Assembly (NCBI RefSeq): GCF_000417875.1
Contig: NW_006920882.1
Location: 748,908 to 761,611 of the forward strand
DNA: 12,704 nucleotides
Source: Pseudozyma flocculosa PF-1
Taxonomy: Eukaryota > Basidiomycota > Ustilaginomycetes > Ustilaginales > Ustilaginaceae
Direction of reading: 5' to 3'
A program made the position numbers and the translations under genes. This document shows positions 1 through 9,343 of the stretch, one piece after another. The first letter of the stretch is position 1. Each line of letters begins with the position of its first letter. The notes below the pieces were generated by a model, which was given only the letters and a program-made list of their open reading frames with translations, had not been told where the DNA came from and made no database searches.

Positions 1-1946
1 GCCGCCCGGGCCCGCGCCTTCTCCTTCTTCTTGGCCTTGTCCCGGACAAACTTGCGGTACTTCCACACGCGCGGCACCATGCCCACGCGCTCGCTGACAT
101 GCACGCCCTCGGCCTCGAGCGCCTCCATCTTTTCCGGGTTGTTGGTGAGCAGGCGGCACTCGTCGACGCCGAGGTCGCGCAGGATGGCGCTGGCGATGTC
201 GTACTTGCGCGCGTCGGGCAGGTGGCCGAGCAGGATGTTGGCGCTGACGGTATCGTGGCCCATGTCCTGGAGGTTGTAGGCCATCAGCTTGTCGAGCAGC
301 CCGATGCCGCGTCCCTCTTGGCGCAGGTAGACGATGACGCCGCGCGGCGGCAGCGGGGCTCGAGCTCGAGCGCGGCCGTGGGCGTGGCCGTGCGACGACG
401 GCGAGTCGCCGGCCGAGGCCTTGGCGGGCGCCGAGCCCTCCGAGATGAGCCGGATCGCCTCGTCGAGCTGCTCTCCGCAGTCGCACCGCTGGCTGCCGAT
501 CGTCTCGCCCGTGTAGCACTCGGAGTGGATGCGCACCAGCGGCGGCTCCTCGTCGTCGTCGTCGTCGTCGTCGTCGTCTGCGCCTGCGGGGCCGTCTCGC
601 CCTCGATGAACGGGCAGCGAGGGCACCTGGAAGCTCGGCCCGAGCCGGCCGACGTAGGCGCCGCGGACGATCCTCTCCATTTCCGACTCCTGCGGGCCCC
701 ACACCTCGTCGAGCGTCTTGCTGCGCAGCGCGCGCTTGCGGTACCGGCGGCTGCGCTCCTTGAGCGGGCGGCCGTCTTGGCCCAGCACGACGCTGTCGTC
801 GTCGTTCTGCGCCGGGTCGATGACGAGCGCGAGGTGCTCCTTTGCGTCGTAGTTGTTGCGGTAGAGGTGGCAGAAGATCTCGCCGTGCGGCGTGGGTATC
901 CGGGTGCGGGCGTGGCAGCGGACGGCGAGCGGGGGCGGGCGGACGATGGACGAGATGTTGGGGCGGTTGAGCGGCGTCGAGGGGATGCTGGGCGCTGCGC
1001 TGACGATGCCCGGGGCGGGCAGCGAGCCGAGCGACGGCGTGGCGCTGGCGACGACGGCGGCCTTGCGCTCGTCGAGGGCCTTTGCCACGGCGTTGGCGTT
1101 GGCGTTGGCGGTGACGGGCATGGGCATGGGCTTGCCCGCGAGGTTGCCCGGCTGCCGCTCAAGGTCTGGCCGGGCCGGCTCGTCGCTGGCGCGGATGTCG
1201 GCGGCGCTCTTGACCTCGTCGCGCTTGGCCTCGGCCACCGGTGTTGCGGCGCCTGCGGTGGTGGTGGTGGCGGCGGCATCACCGGAGGCGGGCACAGTGA
1301 CCGTCGCAGAGGAAGGCGCGGCGGACGGCTGGAGCGACTGCAGCTTCTCGCGCTCGCGCTGGAGGCGGACGCTGCGGGGAGCCTGGCGGCTGGCGTACAT
1401 GGCCCTCTCCTCGTCGGTCACTTCGGGCACGGGCTCGACGACGTGGTGGGCGGCCTGGGTGGCTGTGGCCGAGGCCGCAGAGCTCGTCGGCTGGCTGTCG
1501 AACTCGTCGAGGTCGCAGTTAGCATAGGACCCGCTGGCGGCCGAGAGCTTGCGCGAGCGGGGCTGCTGCTCGTCTCGCTTCTGGAGCGAGGCGCGCTGGC
1601 TGGCGGGCATCTGGGTGGATTGTTTGGCATGCTCGTCGCCGGAGCCAAACGAGTGGTGGAAGTGGTGGCGGGTGACGTGCGGTCCGGAGCTGAGGCTGGC
1701 CGCGAGCACCATGGGGTCGATGGGGGGCCGGCGGAGGGCGTTGAGGGTGGAGAGGGGCCTGGGCTTGGAGGCCGACGAGGCCGAGGCATAGTTGGAGGGG
1801 CCCGAGTGCGGAAACGACGAGGGCATCGAGCAGAGCATGTCGAGCACCTCGAGGTCGCCGGGAGCGACCGAGTGGTGGGCGGCGGGGCTGTTGCGAGGCT
1901 GCATGGAGGGCAGGTCGGGCGAAGGGCTGTGGGCCACCAACGGCAT
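1..1946 (-). CDS. RIB1: GTP cyclohydrolase II (riboflavin synthesis), 3' end cut by window edge
   Basis: It catalyses the first committed step of riboflavin synthesis: GTP to the diamino-ribosylamino-pyrimidinone phosphate, formate and pyrophosphate. 648 complete codons are visible, uninterrupted. The domain begins near residue 345 with [12 protein letters not shown] (347-358). The zinc ligands sit in HSEC...RCDCG as C477, C488 and C490, with the same 11 and 2 spacing as bacterial Rib[12 protein letters not shown] follows from residue 540, the catalytic-type Asp and Arg in PDAR are D578 and R580, and then comes [10 protein letters not shown]. The start is the ATG at 1946-1944: an in-frame TAA lies at about 2060-2058, no in-frame ATG lies between, and position -3 is G. 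Residues 1-340 are a Ser/Ala/Pro/Gln-rich extension without a recognisable domain. A nine-Asp tract (457-465) precedes the zinc site, and a His/Ala/Arg insert (about 504-534) precedes YLRQEGRG. It is divergent from importin alpha. Family identity is near certain; the role of the extension is unknown. Confidence 0.96.
   Translation of the reverse strand, partial: MPLVAHSPSPDLPSMQPRNSPAAHHSVAPGDLEVLDMLCSMPSSFPHSGPSNYASASSASKPRPLSTLNALRRPPIDPMVLAASLSSGPHVTRHHFHHSFGSGDEHAKQSTQMPASQRASLQKRDEQQPRSRKLSAASGSYANCDLDEFDSQPTSSAASATATQAAHHVVEPVPEVTDEERAMYASRQAPRSVRLQREREKLQSLQPSAAPSSATVTVPASGDAAATTTTAGAATPVAEAKRDEVKSAADIRASDEPARPDLERQPGNLAGKPMPMPVTANANANAVAKALDERKAAVVASATPSLGSLPAPGIVSAAPSIPSTPLNRPNISSIVRPPPLAVRCHARTRIPTPHGEIFCHLYRNNYDAKEHLALVIDPAQNDDDSVVLGQDGRPLKERSRRYRKRALRSKTLDEVWGPQESEMERIVRGAYVGRLGPSFQVPSLPVHRGRDGPAGADDDDDDDDDEEPPLVRIHSECYTGETIGSQRCDCGEQLDEAIRLISEGSAPAKASAGDSPSSHGHAHGRARARAPLPPRGVIVYLRQEGRGIGLLDKLMAYNLQDMGHDTVSANILLGHLPDARKYDIASAILRDLGVDECRLLTNNPEKMEALEAEGVHVSERVGMVPRVWKYRKFVRDKAKKKEKARARA
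552..578 (-). repeat. (GAC)9 triplet repeat coding for nine Asp in RIB1
   Basis: Nine perfect GTC units on the plus strand, read as GAC on the coding strand, give D457-D465 just before the Zn-binding segment of GTP cyclohydrolase II. Perfect repeat units suggest length polymorphism between strains (inference). Confidence 0.9.
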
Positions 1947-2030
1947 AGCTGCCGCCGTGCTTGTCCTGAGGCCTGCTTGCGCTTGCGGTATGCTCGAGAG
2001 GGGTGCTTGCGTGCGTGCTTGGCTGCTTGC

Positions 2031-2062
2031 CTGCGGCGGCGAAACCGAGAGCGAGTGTTAGC
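2031..2062 (-). other. Possible splice acceptor and branch site in the RIB1 5' leader
   Basis: On the minus strand GCTAAC (2062-2057) is followed about 27 nt later by GCCGCAG ending at 2031. This is a typical fungal branch site and acceptor, 85 nt before the RIB1 ATG. It would end an intron in the 5' UTR. I could not identify a convincing donor upstream; a weak candidate GTGACT lies near 2258. Not proven. Confidence 0.35.
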
Positions 2063-2144
2063 GATGCCAGCGAGGTGGATCCCGGGGTAGTGGTCGACGA
2101 TGGCCAGCGACGGAGGTGAGCGAGGAGCGGTGCCAAGGAGGTCG

Positions 2145-2180
2145 GTCGAGGACGAGGACGAGGACGAGGACGAAGACGAG
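2145..2180. repeat. GAGGAC hexanucleotide array
   Basis: About five near-perfect GAGGAC units. On the RIB1 sense strand this is a pyrimidine-rich CTCGTC tract within the upstream or leader region of that gene. Confidence 0.75.
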
Positions 2181-3139
2181 GGTCAGGCAGGCTCGTCGTT
2201 GCCGGTGGGGACTGCCCGGCTAGCCGTAACCGCTGCCGCTCTCGGGCTGGCCCAGTCACCAGGCAGGGCAAAGTCCCTCGTTGCTGACCGCGCTTGGCTT
2301 TCAGAAGGGCCCGCCCCCGCTCGCCCGCTCGCCCGCACGCCCGGCGTTACCGTATGGCGTCGGCCCACCCGTTCCTCGGACTTCGGGCGGGCGGCCGGGC
2401 GGGCGGCCGGACTTTGGCTTATCCGCGGGTGGGTGCCCCGCTGCCTGCCTGCCTTTTCCCCGGCGACCGACCGACCCGCGCAGCCGGCCGAGTGTCTGCA
2501 CCCCAACCCGCGCACGCAGCCACGGGGGGCAAAGAGCCAGCCAGCCAGCCAACCAGCTGGCCCCTTCCTTGCGACGATGAAGTCACAGGAACCGCGCCAC
2601 GCCCTCGAGGTCGACGGCGCTCGACGAAGTCACAGTTCGGACTCCAAGGGCCAGCCAGCGGGTCGACCCAGCGCCCGATCACCCCGGCCCTTGCCTCCCT
2701 CCCTCCCCTCGCTGCTCGCTCGCTCGTCAGCGGACCCCCCTGGCACTCTTCTGGCACCGCCGCGCCGGTCGAGCATACATGCTGCTGCTGCTATGTGGTG
2801 CGCAGGCTATGTAGGCGGCAGGAGAAGCAGCTACGGCGGCGACTCGACGCAAGGGCGAGCCGGGCGGCGTGCGGCAGGCCTGCGGGGCGCTGGCTGGCTG
2901 GCTGGCTGGCCGTTCGGTCGGTCGGTCTACCCTTGTTCCAACGAGCAGGCGCAACCAGAGAGAAGAGAGAGAGAGACGGGGGCACGCGAGAGCGAGTCGG
3001 CGGCGTGGCCGAGAGAGAGAACAACACCTAGCCTGCTGCGCAGCCCCTTTTGCCCAGGCAGGGCCAGGCCCGGCCTGGCACCAGGTTCAGACGTCTCGGT
3101 GGCTGGCTCCCGTGCGCGTGCGGCCAGATCGAAGGCGGG

Positions 3140-3421
3140 TCAGGGCCAGGCAGGCAGCCAGCCAGGCAGGGGAGAGAGAAAAAAAATTGCTGCCTGGCAG
3201 GCCTGGCCGTTCGCAACACACACACACACGCGCGCGCACTCGCTGCCAGGCAGAGGGCAGAGCAGAGGCAGAGCCAGAGGCAAGGCAGCCAGGCAGCCAG
3301 GCGGCCAGGCAGGCAGACTGGCAGGCAGACCGAGGAGAGACGGCGAGCTCCACAGCATCACCTCACCTCGCCCTGGCCCTGCCTGCTGGCCTGCTCGTCT
3401 GCCCGCCTGCCTGCCTGCCTG
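3140..3421. repeat. Inverted arrays of CAGG/CCAG and CCTG tetramers
   Basis: From 3140 to 3330 the plus strand is built from repeated CAGG/CAGC/CCAG words. From 3381 to 3421 the complementary CCTG/CTGC words follow. The segment 3302-3329 can pair imperfectly with 3381-3421 across a loop of roughly 55 nt. It lies 0.45-0.75 kb upstream of the importin alpha start. Confidence 0.6.
3216..3239. repeat. Alternating purine-pyrimidine tract (CA then CG)
   Basis: An uninterrupted 24-nt run of AC/CA units passes directly into CG units. Such sequence is known to favour left-handed Z-DNA under negative supercoiling. Confidence 0.85.
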
Positions 3422-3444
3422 CGCCGTTTTTTCACACAAACCAA

Positions 3445-3475
3445 CACCACCACCACCACCACCACCACCACCACC
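3445..3475. repeat. (CAC)10 microsatellite
   Basis: About ten perfect CAC units in the upstream region or leader of importin alpha, preceded by a short T-run. A frame through it would read as poly-His, poly-Thr or poly-Pro, but no gene is supported here. Confidence 0.9.
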
Positions 3476-3877
3476 GCCTCACCCCACCCCATCACCACCC
3501 ACCCGCTCTTCCTCGCATTCACCAACGGCAACCACGCTCTACGCGCACGCGCACCGCCATCGCCAGCCCCCTTCTTCCATCTTCTCCTTTTCTCGCAACC
3601 CGCCCGATACCTTGGTCCTTGCCCTGGCCCTTCCTATCCCCCCCTACCTTTCCCACACCCCGCTCTGCGCACGGTCACCCACCGGCCCCTTCGATACCCG
3701 CCCTCGGCTTGCGCACCACCCGCCGCGCCGACGCTCGCCTCGCCGGTACCGCATTCACGACCAAGCCAGATCCGCTCGGTCGGTCCATACGCACTGCCCT
3801 CCGCCAGTGCCCGCCCGCCCGCTTCCGGTTTCACGCCACGCCACGCCACGCCAACAGCTACTCCTCCTACTGCCACC

Positions 3878-5806
3878 ATGTCGGGAGCCCGTGACTTGTC
3901 GAGGCGCCAGGACAACTTCAAGGCCAAGGGCGTCTTTAAGCAGGATGAGCTGCGCCGACGAAGGGAGGAGGCGCAGGTCGAGATCCGAAGGCAGAAGCGC
4001 GAGGAGTCGATGGCCAAGAGGCGCAACCTCGTCGACAACCTCACCGACGGCGGCGACTCGGACGACGACGACGCCAGCGGCGCCGTCCTCGACGCCCAGC
4101 TCGACGAGCAGCTCCCCATCATGATCGAGGGCGTCCTCAGCGACGACATCAACACCCAGCTCGACTGCACCACCAAGTTCCGCAAGCTCCTCTCCAAGGA
4201 GAAGAACCCGCCCATCGAAAAGGTCATCAAGTGCGGCGTCGTCCCACGCTTTGTCGAGTTCCTGCGCAACCCGCACAGCATGATCCAGGTGGGTGCACGG
4301 GCGGTTGGCGATGCCGGCGCAACGCGGCCAGGCCGCGCGCATACTGCCCCGCGCCGATGCGTCGAAGCAGCTGTGCTGACACGCCTCGACCGCTCTGCCT
4401 CCCTCTCCCCCTCTCCCTCTCCCTTCCCGGCGCGCGCGCGCGCAGTTCGAGGCCGCCTGGGCGCTCACCAACATCGCCTCGGGAACCTCGGACCAGACCC
4501 AGTTTGTCATCAACTCGGGCGCCGTCCCCATCTTTATCGAGCTGCTGTCGTCGCCCGTGCTCGACGTGCGCGAGCAGGCCGTCTGGGCGCTCGGCAACAT
4601 TGCCGGCGACAGCCCCAAGTTCCGCGACTTTGTGCTCAAGGAGGGCGCGCTCCGCCCCCTGCTCGCCCTGCTCAACGAGAACCACAAGCTGAGCATGCTG
4701 CGCAACGCCACCTGGACGCTGAGCAACTTTTGCCGCGGCAAGAACCCGCAGCCCAACTGGAAGCTGGTGAGTCGCCGCGGCGCGCGCGCGCCACTTCTCT
4801 TTCTTTTTTCTCTCCTCGTTCTACCATTGATCGACAGACGGCTGACCCTCGGCACGACGATGCTCGACGACCTCGCGCCCCTCCTCCTCTCGACGCACAG
4901 GTCTCGCCCGCGCTCACCGTCCTGACCAAGCTCATCTACTCGCTCGACGACGAGGTGCTGATTGACGCGTGCTGGGCCATTTCGTACCTGTCGGATGGCG
5001 CCAACGAAAAGATCCAGGGCGTCATCGAGTCGGGCGTGGTGCGCCGCCTGGTCGACCTGCTGACGCACCCGTCGACGGCCGTCCAGACGCCGGCGCTGCG
5101 CTCGGTGGGCAACATTGTCACGGGCGACGACCTCCAGACGCAGGTCGTGATCGCGTCGGGCGCGCTGCCGCCGCTGCTGGCGCTGCTGTCGTCGCAGCGC
5201 GAGGGCATCCGCAAGGAGGCGTGCTGGACGATTTCCAACATCACGGCCGGCTCGGCCTACCAGATCCAGGCCGTCATCGACGCCAACATTATCCCGCCGC
5301 TGATTGACATTCTGCAGAACGGCGACTTCAAGACCAAGAAGGAGGCGTGCTGGGCCATCAGCAACGCCACCAGCGGCGGCCTGCAGGACCCGCAGCAGAT
5401 CCGGTACCTGGTGTCGCAGGGCTGCATCAAGCCGCTGTGCGACCTGCTGACGGGCATGGACAACAAGATTATCCAGGTGGCGCTCGACGGCCTGGAAAAC
5501 ATCCTCAAGGTGGGCGAGATGGACAAGGAGGCCGCCGGCGACGGCGCCGTCAACCAGTACGCGCTCCACATTGAGGAGTGCGGCGGCATGGTGGCCATCC
5601 ACAACCTGCAGCACCACGAGAACCTCGACATCTACAAAAAGTGCTTCTACATCATGGACAAGTACTTCCCCGACGAGGAGGAGCAGGACACGGGCCTCGG
5701 CGCGCCCCAGGTCGACGAGAGCGGCGCGTTTGCCTTCCAGTCGGACCTCAACGCCCCGCAGGGCGGCTTCAACTTTTCCGCGCCCTCGAACGGCATGCAG
5801 CAGTAG
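3878..5806 (+). CDS. SRP1: Importin subunit alpha (karyopherin alpha), three exons
   Basis: Exons 3878-4288, 4446-4766 and 4901-5806 join in phase 0 to give 545 aa (yeast Srp1 is 542). It is the adaptor that binds classical nuclear localisation signals and carries cargo to importin beta. Residues 1-55 are the importin-beta-binding domain, with [21 protein letters not shown] and the autoinhibitory-type AKRRN (46-50), then an acidic linker (DSDDDD, 60-65). ARM repeats follow. The NLS-groove Trp/Asn pairs are W142/N146, W184/N188, W227/N231, W353/N357 and W395/N399, at the family's spacing of about 42. W269 lacks its Asn (Y273), and R311 replaces Trp with N315 kept. The C-terminal [12 protein letters not shown]...[12 protein letters not shown] is the export-factor-binding end. 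The start ATG has a full GCCACCATG context. The frame stays open upstream to about 3050, but that part is low-complexity leader, so I do not extend it. Confidence 0.98.
   Translation: MSGARDLSRRQDNFKAKGVFKQDELRRRREEAQVEIRRQKREESMAKRRNLVDNLTDGGDSDDDDASGAVLDAQLDEQLPIMIEGVLSDDINTQLDCTTKFRKLLSKEKNPPIEKVIKCGVVPRFVEFLRNPHSMIQVGARAVGDAGATRPGRAHTAPRRCVEAAVLTRLDRSASLSPSPSPFPARARAVRGRLGAHQHRLGNLGPDPVCHQLGRRPHLYRAAVVARARRARAGRLGARQHCRRQPQVPRLCAQGGRAPPPARPAQREPQAEHAAQRHLDAEQLLPRQEPAAQLEAGESPRRARATSLSFFSPRSTIDRQTADPRHDDARRPRAPPPLDAQVSPALTVLTKLIYSLDDEVLIDACWAISYLSDGANEKIQGVIESGVVRRLVDLLTHPSTAVQTPALRSVGNIVTGDDLQTQVVIASGALPPLLALLSSQREGIRKEACWTISNITAGSAYQIQAVIDANIIPPLIDILQNGDFKTKKEACWAISNATSGGLQDPQQIRYLVSQGCIKPLCDLLTGMDNKIIQVALDGLENILKVGEMDKEAAGDGAVNQYALHIEECGGMVAIHNLQHHENLDIYKKCFYIMDKYFPDEEEQDTGLGAPQVDESGAFAFQSDLNAPQGGFNFSAPSNGMQQ
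4289..4445 (+). other. Intron 1 of importin alpha
   Basis: 157 nt, donor CAG|GTGGGT, acceptor CGCAG|TTC, branch-like GCTGAC at 4375-4380, phase 0. Removal joins HSMIQ to FEAAWALTN exactly as in the family. The pyrimidine-rich tract (about 4388-4428) is separated from the acceptor by an alternating CG run (about 4429-4443). Confidence 0.93.
4767..4900 (+). other. Intron 2 of importin alpha
   Basis: 134 nt, donor CTG|GTGAGT, acceptor CACAG|GTC, branch GCTGAC at 4841-4846, phase 0. Removal joins NWKL to [14 protein letters not shown], matching the family continuity at the ARM3/ARM4 boundary. Confidence 0.93.
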
Positions 5807-6569
5807 GCCAGGTCGGCGTCGGAGGAGGTTGAAGGGCGGACGAGCGAGCGAGCGCGGGCGGGCGGGCGGGAGGAGGGGGTTAGAAGACGACAGGAACCAG
5901 CCCGCGCGGCGGCGGCAGGGCTGGATCGCGTTGAGCAGGAAAGGACGACGGCGCTCCGCACAAGACGTTCTCACTAGCAACTGGTCTGAGGGTTCCCCGC
6001 CGCGACACGGCCCTTTTGCATGCACGCACCGCTGAGGAGTGATCATGGTTTGGCTTGGTCTCGGCATCCCGGCCGTGCCTGCCTGCTGGCATGGGCCCCT
6101 CGAAGAGTCCCTCGCCCGAAAACGAAATCCATTATGACGATCACGATCCCGAGCGCCAGCTGGCTGTGCGCGACAGAGTCGAGGCAGAGGGGCGAGGGCG
6201 AGGGCGAGCTGGACGAGGAGGAGGAGGAGGGTGGCCTGGCCTGCTTGCTTGCTGAAGGGGCAGGCCGGGAGGCAGGAGGGTCGACCGACGTCCGTGCGCG
6301 CTCCACATCTGCATTGCGCCGGCAGGCAAGCGGGCGGGCGCCCCATTTTTGTCGAGCTTTCTCGCCCTCTTTTTTTCCGCCTGCTTCCCGACCACCACGT
6401 CGTCCCGTCCCTCTGCTCAGGTTCCTCATCTCGACGTCCATCCGCCCCGTCATCAACCACCACCGCTGCAGCTGCGAACCGTCTCATACAACGCAACGGA
6501 GCAACCGACAAACGCACGAACGGACGGACGTACGAACAGCCAAGGGCCGGACAGGGCCGTCGAGGGACC
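5807..6569. other. Intergenic spacer: importin alpha 3' UTR and FAM192A-like promoter
   Basis: 763 nt between two genes in the same orientation. No AATAAA is seen after the importin stop; a GCGG/GAGC-rich stretch lies at about 5838-5875. Upstream of the next gene are a purine-rich GAGGAG run (about 6208-6232), pyrimidine-rich patches (6357-6420) and an ACGGACGTACGAAC stretch (about 6518-6540). The sense strand has no ATG from 6137 to 6569. No further gene could be supported. Confidence 0.6.
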
Positions 6570-7559
6570 ATGTCGAATCCATTTCCCAAGCCGGGCGGGT
6601 CGTCGGTCTCTTCGCGCTTCGTCTCGGCGACGGAGCTCTCCTCTTCCTCGTCGTCGTCGTCGTCGTCGAAACCGGATCAGGAGTATGATCCGCGCAGCCT
6701 GTACGAGGTACGTTGCGTTGGCCGTCCCCTCTCCCTCTCCCTCACCGTCCCTCTTGCTAGCCGGATCGGATCAGCATGGCCAACTCACCGCCCCATCCCT
6801 CTTCTGCGTGCGCAAACGACGGAATAGCGGATCAAGGCGCAAAAGGACGCCAAGACGGAAAAGTACGACGAGATGTTTAAGCTCTCGAACCAGTTCCGCG
6901 GGCTCGACGAGGGCGAGACTGTCTTTCTGGCCGAAGTCGAGCGGCAGCAGCGCGATCAGGAGCGGGCGCGGCGCGAGGCAGAGGCGAGGGAACTCGAGGC
7001 CTTTCGACGCGCCCGTGCCGCCTCGCCCCCCGCTGCGCTGCCGTCCCCGGCTGTCCTGGGTGGTCCCCGCGCCGCTGGTGGCCGAGAAAGTGATGCCAAG
7101 TCGATGAGTCCCTCCGCGTCCACCACCGCTACCGCCACAACGACGACGACGACAACGACGGCGGCGGCATCCTCGCCGGGCGCCGCATCGACGACGGCCA
7201 ACAAGAAGCGGAAAAAGGCCGGCGGCATGCTCCTCGGCGTCGTGCGCAAAAAGCCCGCCGCCCCGTCCTCGTCCACATCGACCCCACCCGCCGCCGCCGC
7301 CGCGGCCGCCGGTGCATCCCCGACAAAGACACAGACGGCCTCGCCTTCACCAAGCACGGCGACAGCGGCAGAGGACGCGGCTGCTGCATCATCCGACCAA
7401 GGCTCGTCGGAAGCCCTCACGGAGACGACGGACGCAGCTGCCGAGGCCACAAATGACGGCCAGCGGCGGCAGGACAGGAGCAGCGGCGGCGACGACGACG
7501 ACGCCGGTCCAGCAGGCGACGACGCACCACCAACGCCGGCAAAGAGGATCAAGTCATAA
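6570..7559 (+). CDS. FAM192A: FAM192A/Fyv6 N-terminal-domain protein (NIP30/PIP30-like), two exons
   Basis: Exons 6570-6707 and 6828-7559 give 289 aa. Residues about 15-105 carry the family's hallmark series: RFVSATEL, a ten-Ser run (24-33), YDPRSLYERIKAQKD (39-53), KYDEMFKLSNQFRGLDEGET (58-77), FLAEVERQQ, then a charged helix. Animal FAM192A/PIP30 binds the PA28-gamma proteasome activator; yeast Fyv6 acts at the second step of pre-mRNA splicing. Which role applies here cannot be read from the sequence. The rest is Ala/Thr/Ser/Pro low complexity with a basic KKRKK at 172-176 followed by AGGMLLGVVRKKP (177-189), an apparently purposeful island, and a tail with SSGGDDDD and PAKRIKS. Nuclear location is likely from these basic clusters. 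The start ATG has A at -3. The intron falls inside the most conserved motif, so the splice is well supported. The gene converges with the bZIP gene. Confidence 0.92.
6645..6669 (+). repeat. (TCG)7 repeat within a ten-Ser run
   Basis: Seven TCG codons after TCC TCT TCC give Ser24-33 of the FAM192A-like protein, between the N-terminal RFVSATEL motif and the YDPRSLYE motif. Confidence 0.85.
6708..6827 (+). other. Intron of the FAM192A-like gene
   Basis: 120 nt, donor GAG|GTACGT, acceptor AATAG|CGG, phase 0. Splicing joins YDPRSLYE to RIKAQKD, the continuous family motif. The acceptor is TAG rather than CAG, and that TAG would be an in-frame stop if read from the upstream exon in the retained frame. 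Confidence 0.92.
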
Positions 7560-7906
7560 GTCATTGCGATCTCGCCGGCCCTTGCTTGCTGGTCGGTGCG
7601 CCGCTTCACCCTCCTCGCCCGTCGCGCCTCGGTACCGCCGCCGACGACTCCTGCCATCGCCTCCAGCACCCTGTACCACCACCCACTCGTCTCATCCGCT
7701 CCGTCATCTTGCAATCCGATGCGATCCATACGCCGCACGCTCGCTGGAGCCTCCTCGCCCTGCCTGGTCCCTGCTGGGCCCTCGCCGTCGTCGGCGCGCC
7801 CGACCCGCATCCTCCACCCTGATGGCGATGCCCTTGCTGAGTCGCTCGCCTCCTTGACCGTCCGAGCCGCGTCGCGGCGCTTGCCCTTGGCCCCGAACGG
7901 ACCTCG
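7560..7906. other. Convergent 3' spacer
   Basis: 347 nt between the stop codons of the FAM192A-like gene and the bZIP gene, so it must hold both 3' UTRs and both polyadenylation sites. No AATAAA is seen on either strand. It is C-rich on the plus strand. No coding signal could be supported. Confidence 0.6.
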
Positions 7907-9302
7907 TCAGTTGCGCGACTCTTGGCTGACGGCAGACGAGGTGCTGGACGTGTCCTCGTCCGTGGCCGTCCCTCGCGCCGGCCGGCTCTGTTGGGTCTCC
8001 TGCCGGGCGGCCCCCTGCTGCGCCTCTGCGCCGGGTGCCGGGCTCGGCTCCCTCTTGGTCGTCGACGAGCCGCTGGTCGAGTCGCCTGAAGACGGGACGT
8101 GCGTCTGCTGCAGCGGGTGCTGGTACGCTCGAGGCACGCCGTCGACAACGTGGCCCGGCACATCCCTCCATGTGGCCATCCTCGACATCTGCTGCGACGG
8201 CGGGGCGAGCGCAGCCGACGGGATGATGCGTCCCGGGCCGTCAAAGGGCTGGCCGGACTCGCCCGACTTGGCCCTCGCCGGGGCGCGCGGTGCGTGGGAC
8301 CAGTCCGAGGTCCAGCCCATCTGCTGCATCCTCGCGGCCAGGGCGTCGTCGGCCAGGCTAGTCCAAGCCGGCGCCGTCGCCGGATCCTGACCCATCATCT
8401 GGACCTGCATCGCGTCGAATGGCAGCGGCAGCGAGTGCCTCGGGTGCGGCGGCGACGCTGCGGCTGCGGCTGCAAAGGCAGCGGGTTTGCCCATCGCTGC
8501 CTTGGCCTGCCCGCGCGACGACTTGCCCGAAGGAGGGCCCGAGGATGGCGGCGTCGACGTCTTGGACGGCTGGCTGCCCGAGTGCCCGTACATCGTCTGC
8601 GGGGGCGATGCCGAAGAGTGGCTGCGGTGCTGGCTCGCCCGGTCGCCGACGAGGAAGCGGACCTGGTGCGTGGCCGGCTTGGATTGAGGCCGGGCGGGGC
8701 AGTGCTCGAAATCGCTGCAGCCCTCTTGACTGCGTCCAGGCGAGCCGAGCTCCTCAAGGCTGCTTGCGTTGGCGCTGACGCGTGGACGCGGGCTGTCGAT
8801 CGGCTGCCTCGATCGCTGCTGCGGCTGTCCGGCGGGAGAGCTGCCCCCACCCTGCGACGAAGGCGTCTCGGCTCGCGCTTCGACCGGTCGCTGCCTGTAT
8901 GGAGCGGCGACATCGGGCGATGAGCTGCCGGTGCCGGTGCCGCTTCCGCCGCCCGCATCATTGCGGTAGAGGTACTGCTGGAAGTCGAGATAATCGGCCG
9001 TCAGCGGGGGCAGCAGACGCTCGAACGACGTCGACGTGTGGCCGGCAGGGAAGTGGGGCGACGGCTCGGGCTGGGGAGCCGTTCCGACACCGTGGCCGGG
9101 TGCGCGTCCAAAAGCCCTCACCTCCTGCGGTGCCGTCGACTGCCAGGCGCGACGGGGTACGGGGCCAGGTCAGGTCAGCGTTCGTCTCGCCACAGCATCA
9201 GGCTGAATTGATCACGCCTCGCATGCACGTACCGTCTGGTCTCGCTGCTCCCTCGCCGCGGTCTCTGGCAGAGATCGGGGTCCGGTCGGTCGACGCGGCG
9301 GT

Positions 9303-9343
<41 letters not shown>

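Larger units (their letters stand above)
1947..3877. promoter_or_regulatory. Divergent intergenic region between RIB1 and importin alpha
   Basis: About 1.9 kb separates the two start codons, so it must carry both promoters and leaders. No clear TATA box is seen. It holds a GAGGAC hexamer array (2145-2180), runs of GGCT/GGTC (about 2888-2930), GA-rich tracts (about 2960-3020), CAGG/CCAG tetramer arrays (3140-3330) followed by inverted CCTG arrays (3381-3421), an alternating CA/CG tract, a CAC array, and a C/T-rich leader from about 3480 to the importin start. The sense strand of each leader lacks ATG over long distances (see findings). No coding exon could be supported, although stop-poor frames cross it. 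Confidence 0.7.

Noticed and set aside
99..2090. 663-codon plus-strand open frame opposite RIB1
   Set aside because: It is the antisense shadow of the GTP cyclohydrolase II gene; its translation is Val/Gly/Arg low complexity and matches no family, whereas the minus strand carries unmistakable catalytic motifs.
3050..3877. N-terminal extension of importin alpha (frame stays open upstream)
   Set aside because: The upstream part encodes poly-Thr and Arg/Ala/Pro repeats and has no ATG. The ATG at 3878 has an ideal context and gives the usual family length.
2100..4124. 674-codon plus-strand frame across the divergent promoter
   Set aside because: Repeat-derived Arg/Pro/Ser/Ala sequence that ends out of frame inside importin alpha exon 1. 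Long open frames are expected at this G+C content.
5807..6569. tRNA or small RNA gene in the spacer
   Set aside because: No A-box/B-box pair (GGTTCGANNCC-like) or cloverleaf could be found here or in the other spacers.
3755..6589. 944-codon minus-strand frame opposite importin alpha
   Set aside because: Antisense mirror of a clear gene in a codon-biased region; no recognisable domain.
6956..7810. 284-codon minus-strand frame opposite the FAM192A-like gene
   Set aside because: Val/Ala/Ser runs mirror the Thr/Ala-rich coding strand; no motif.
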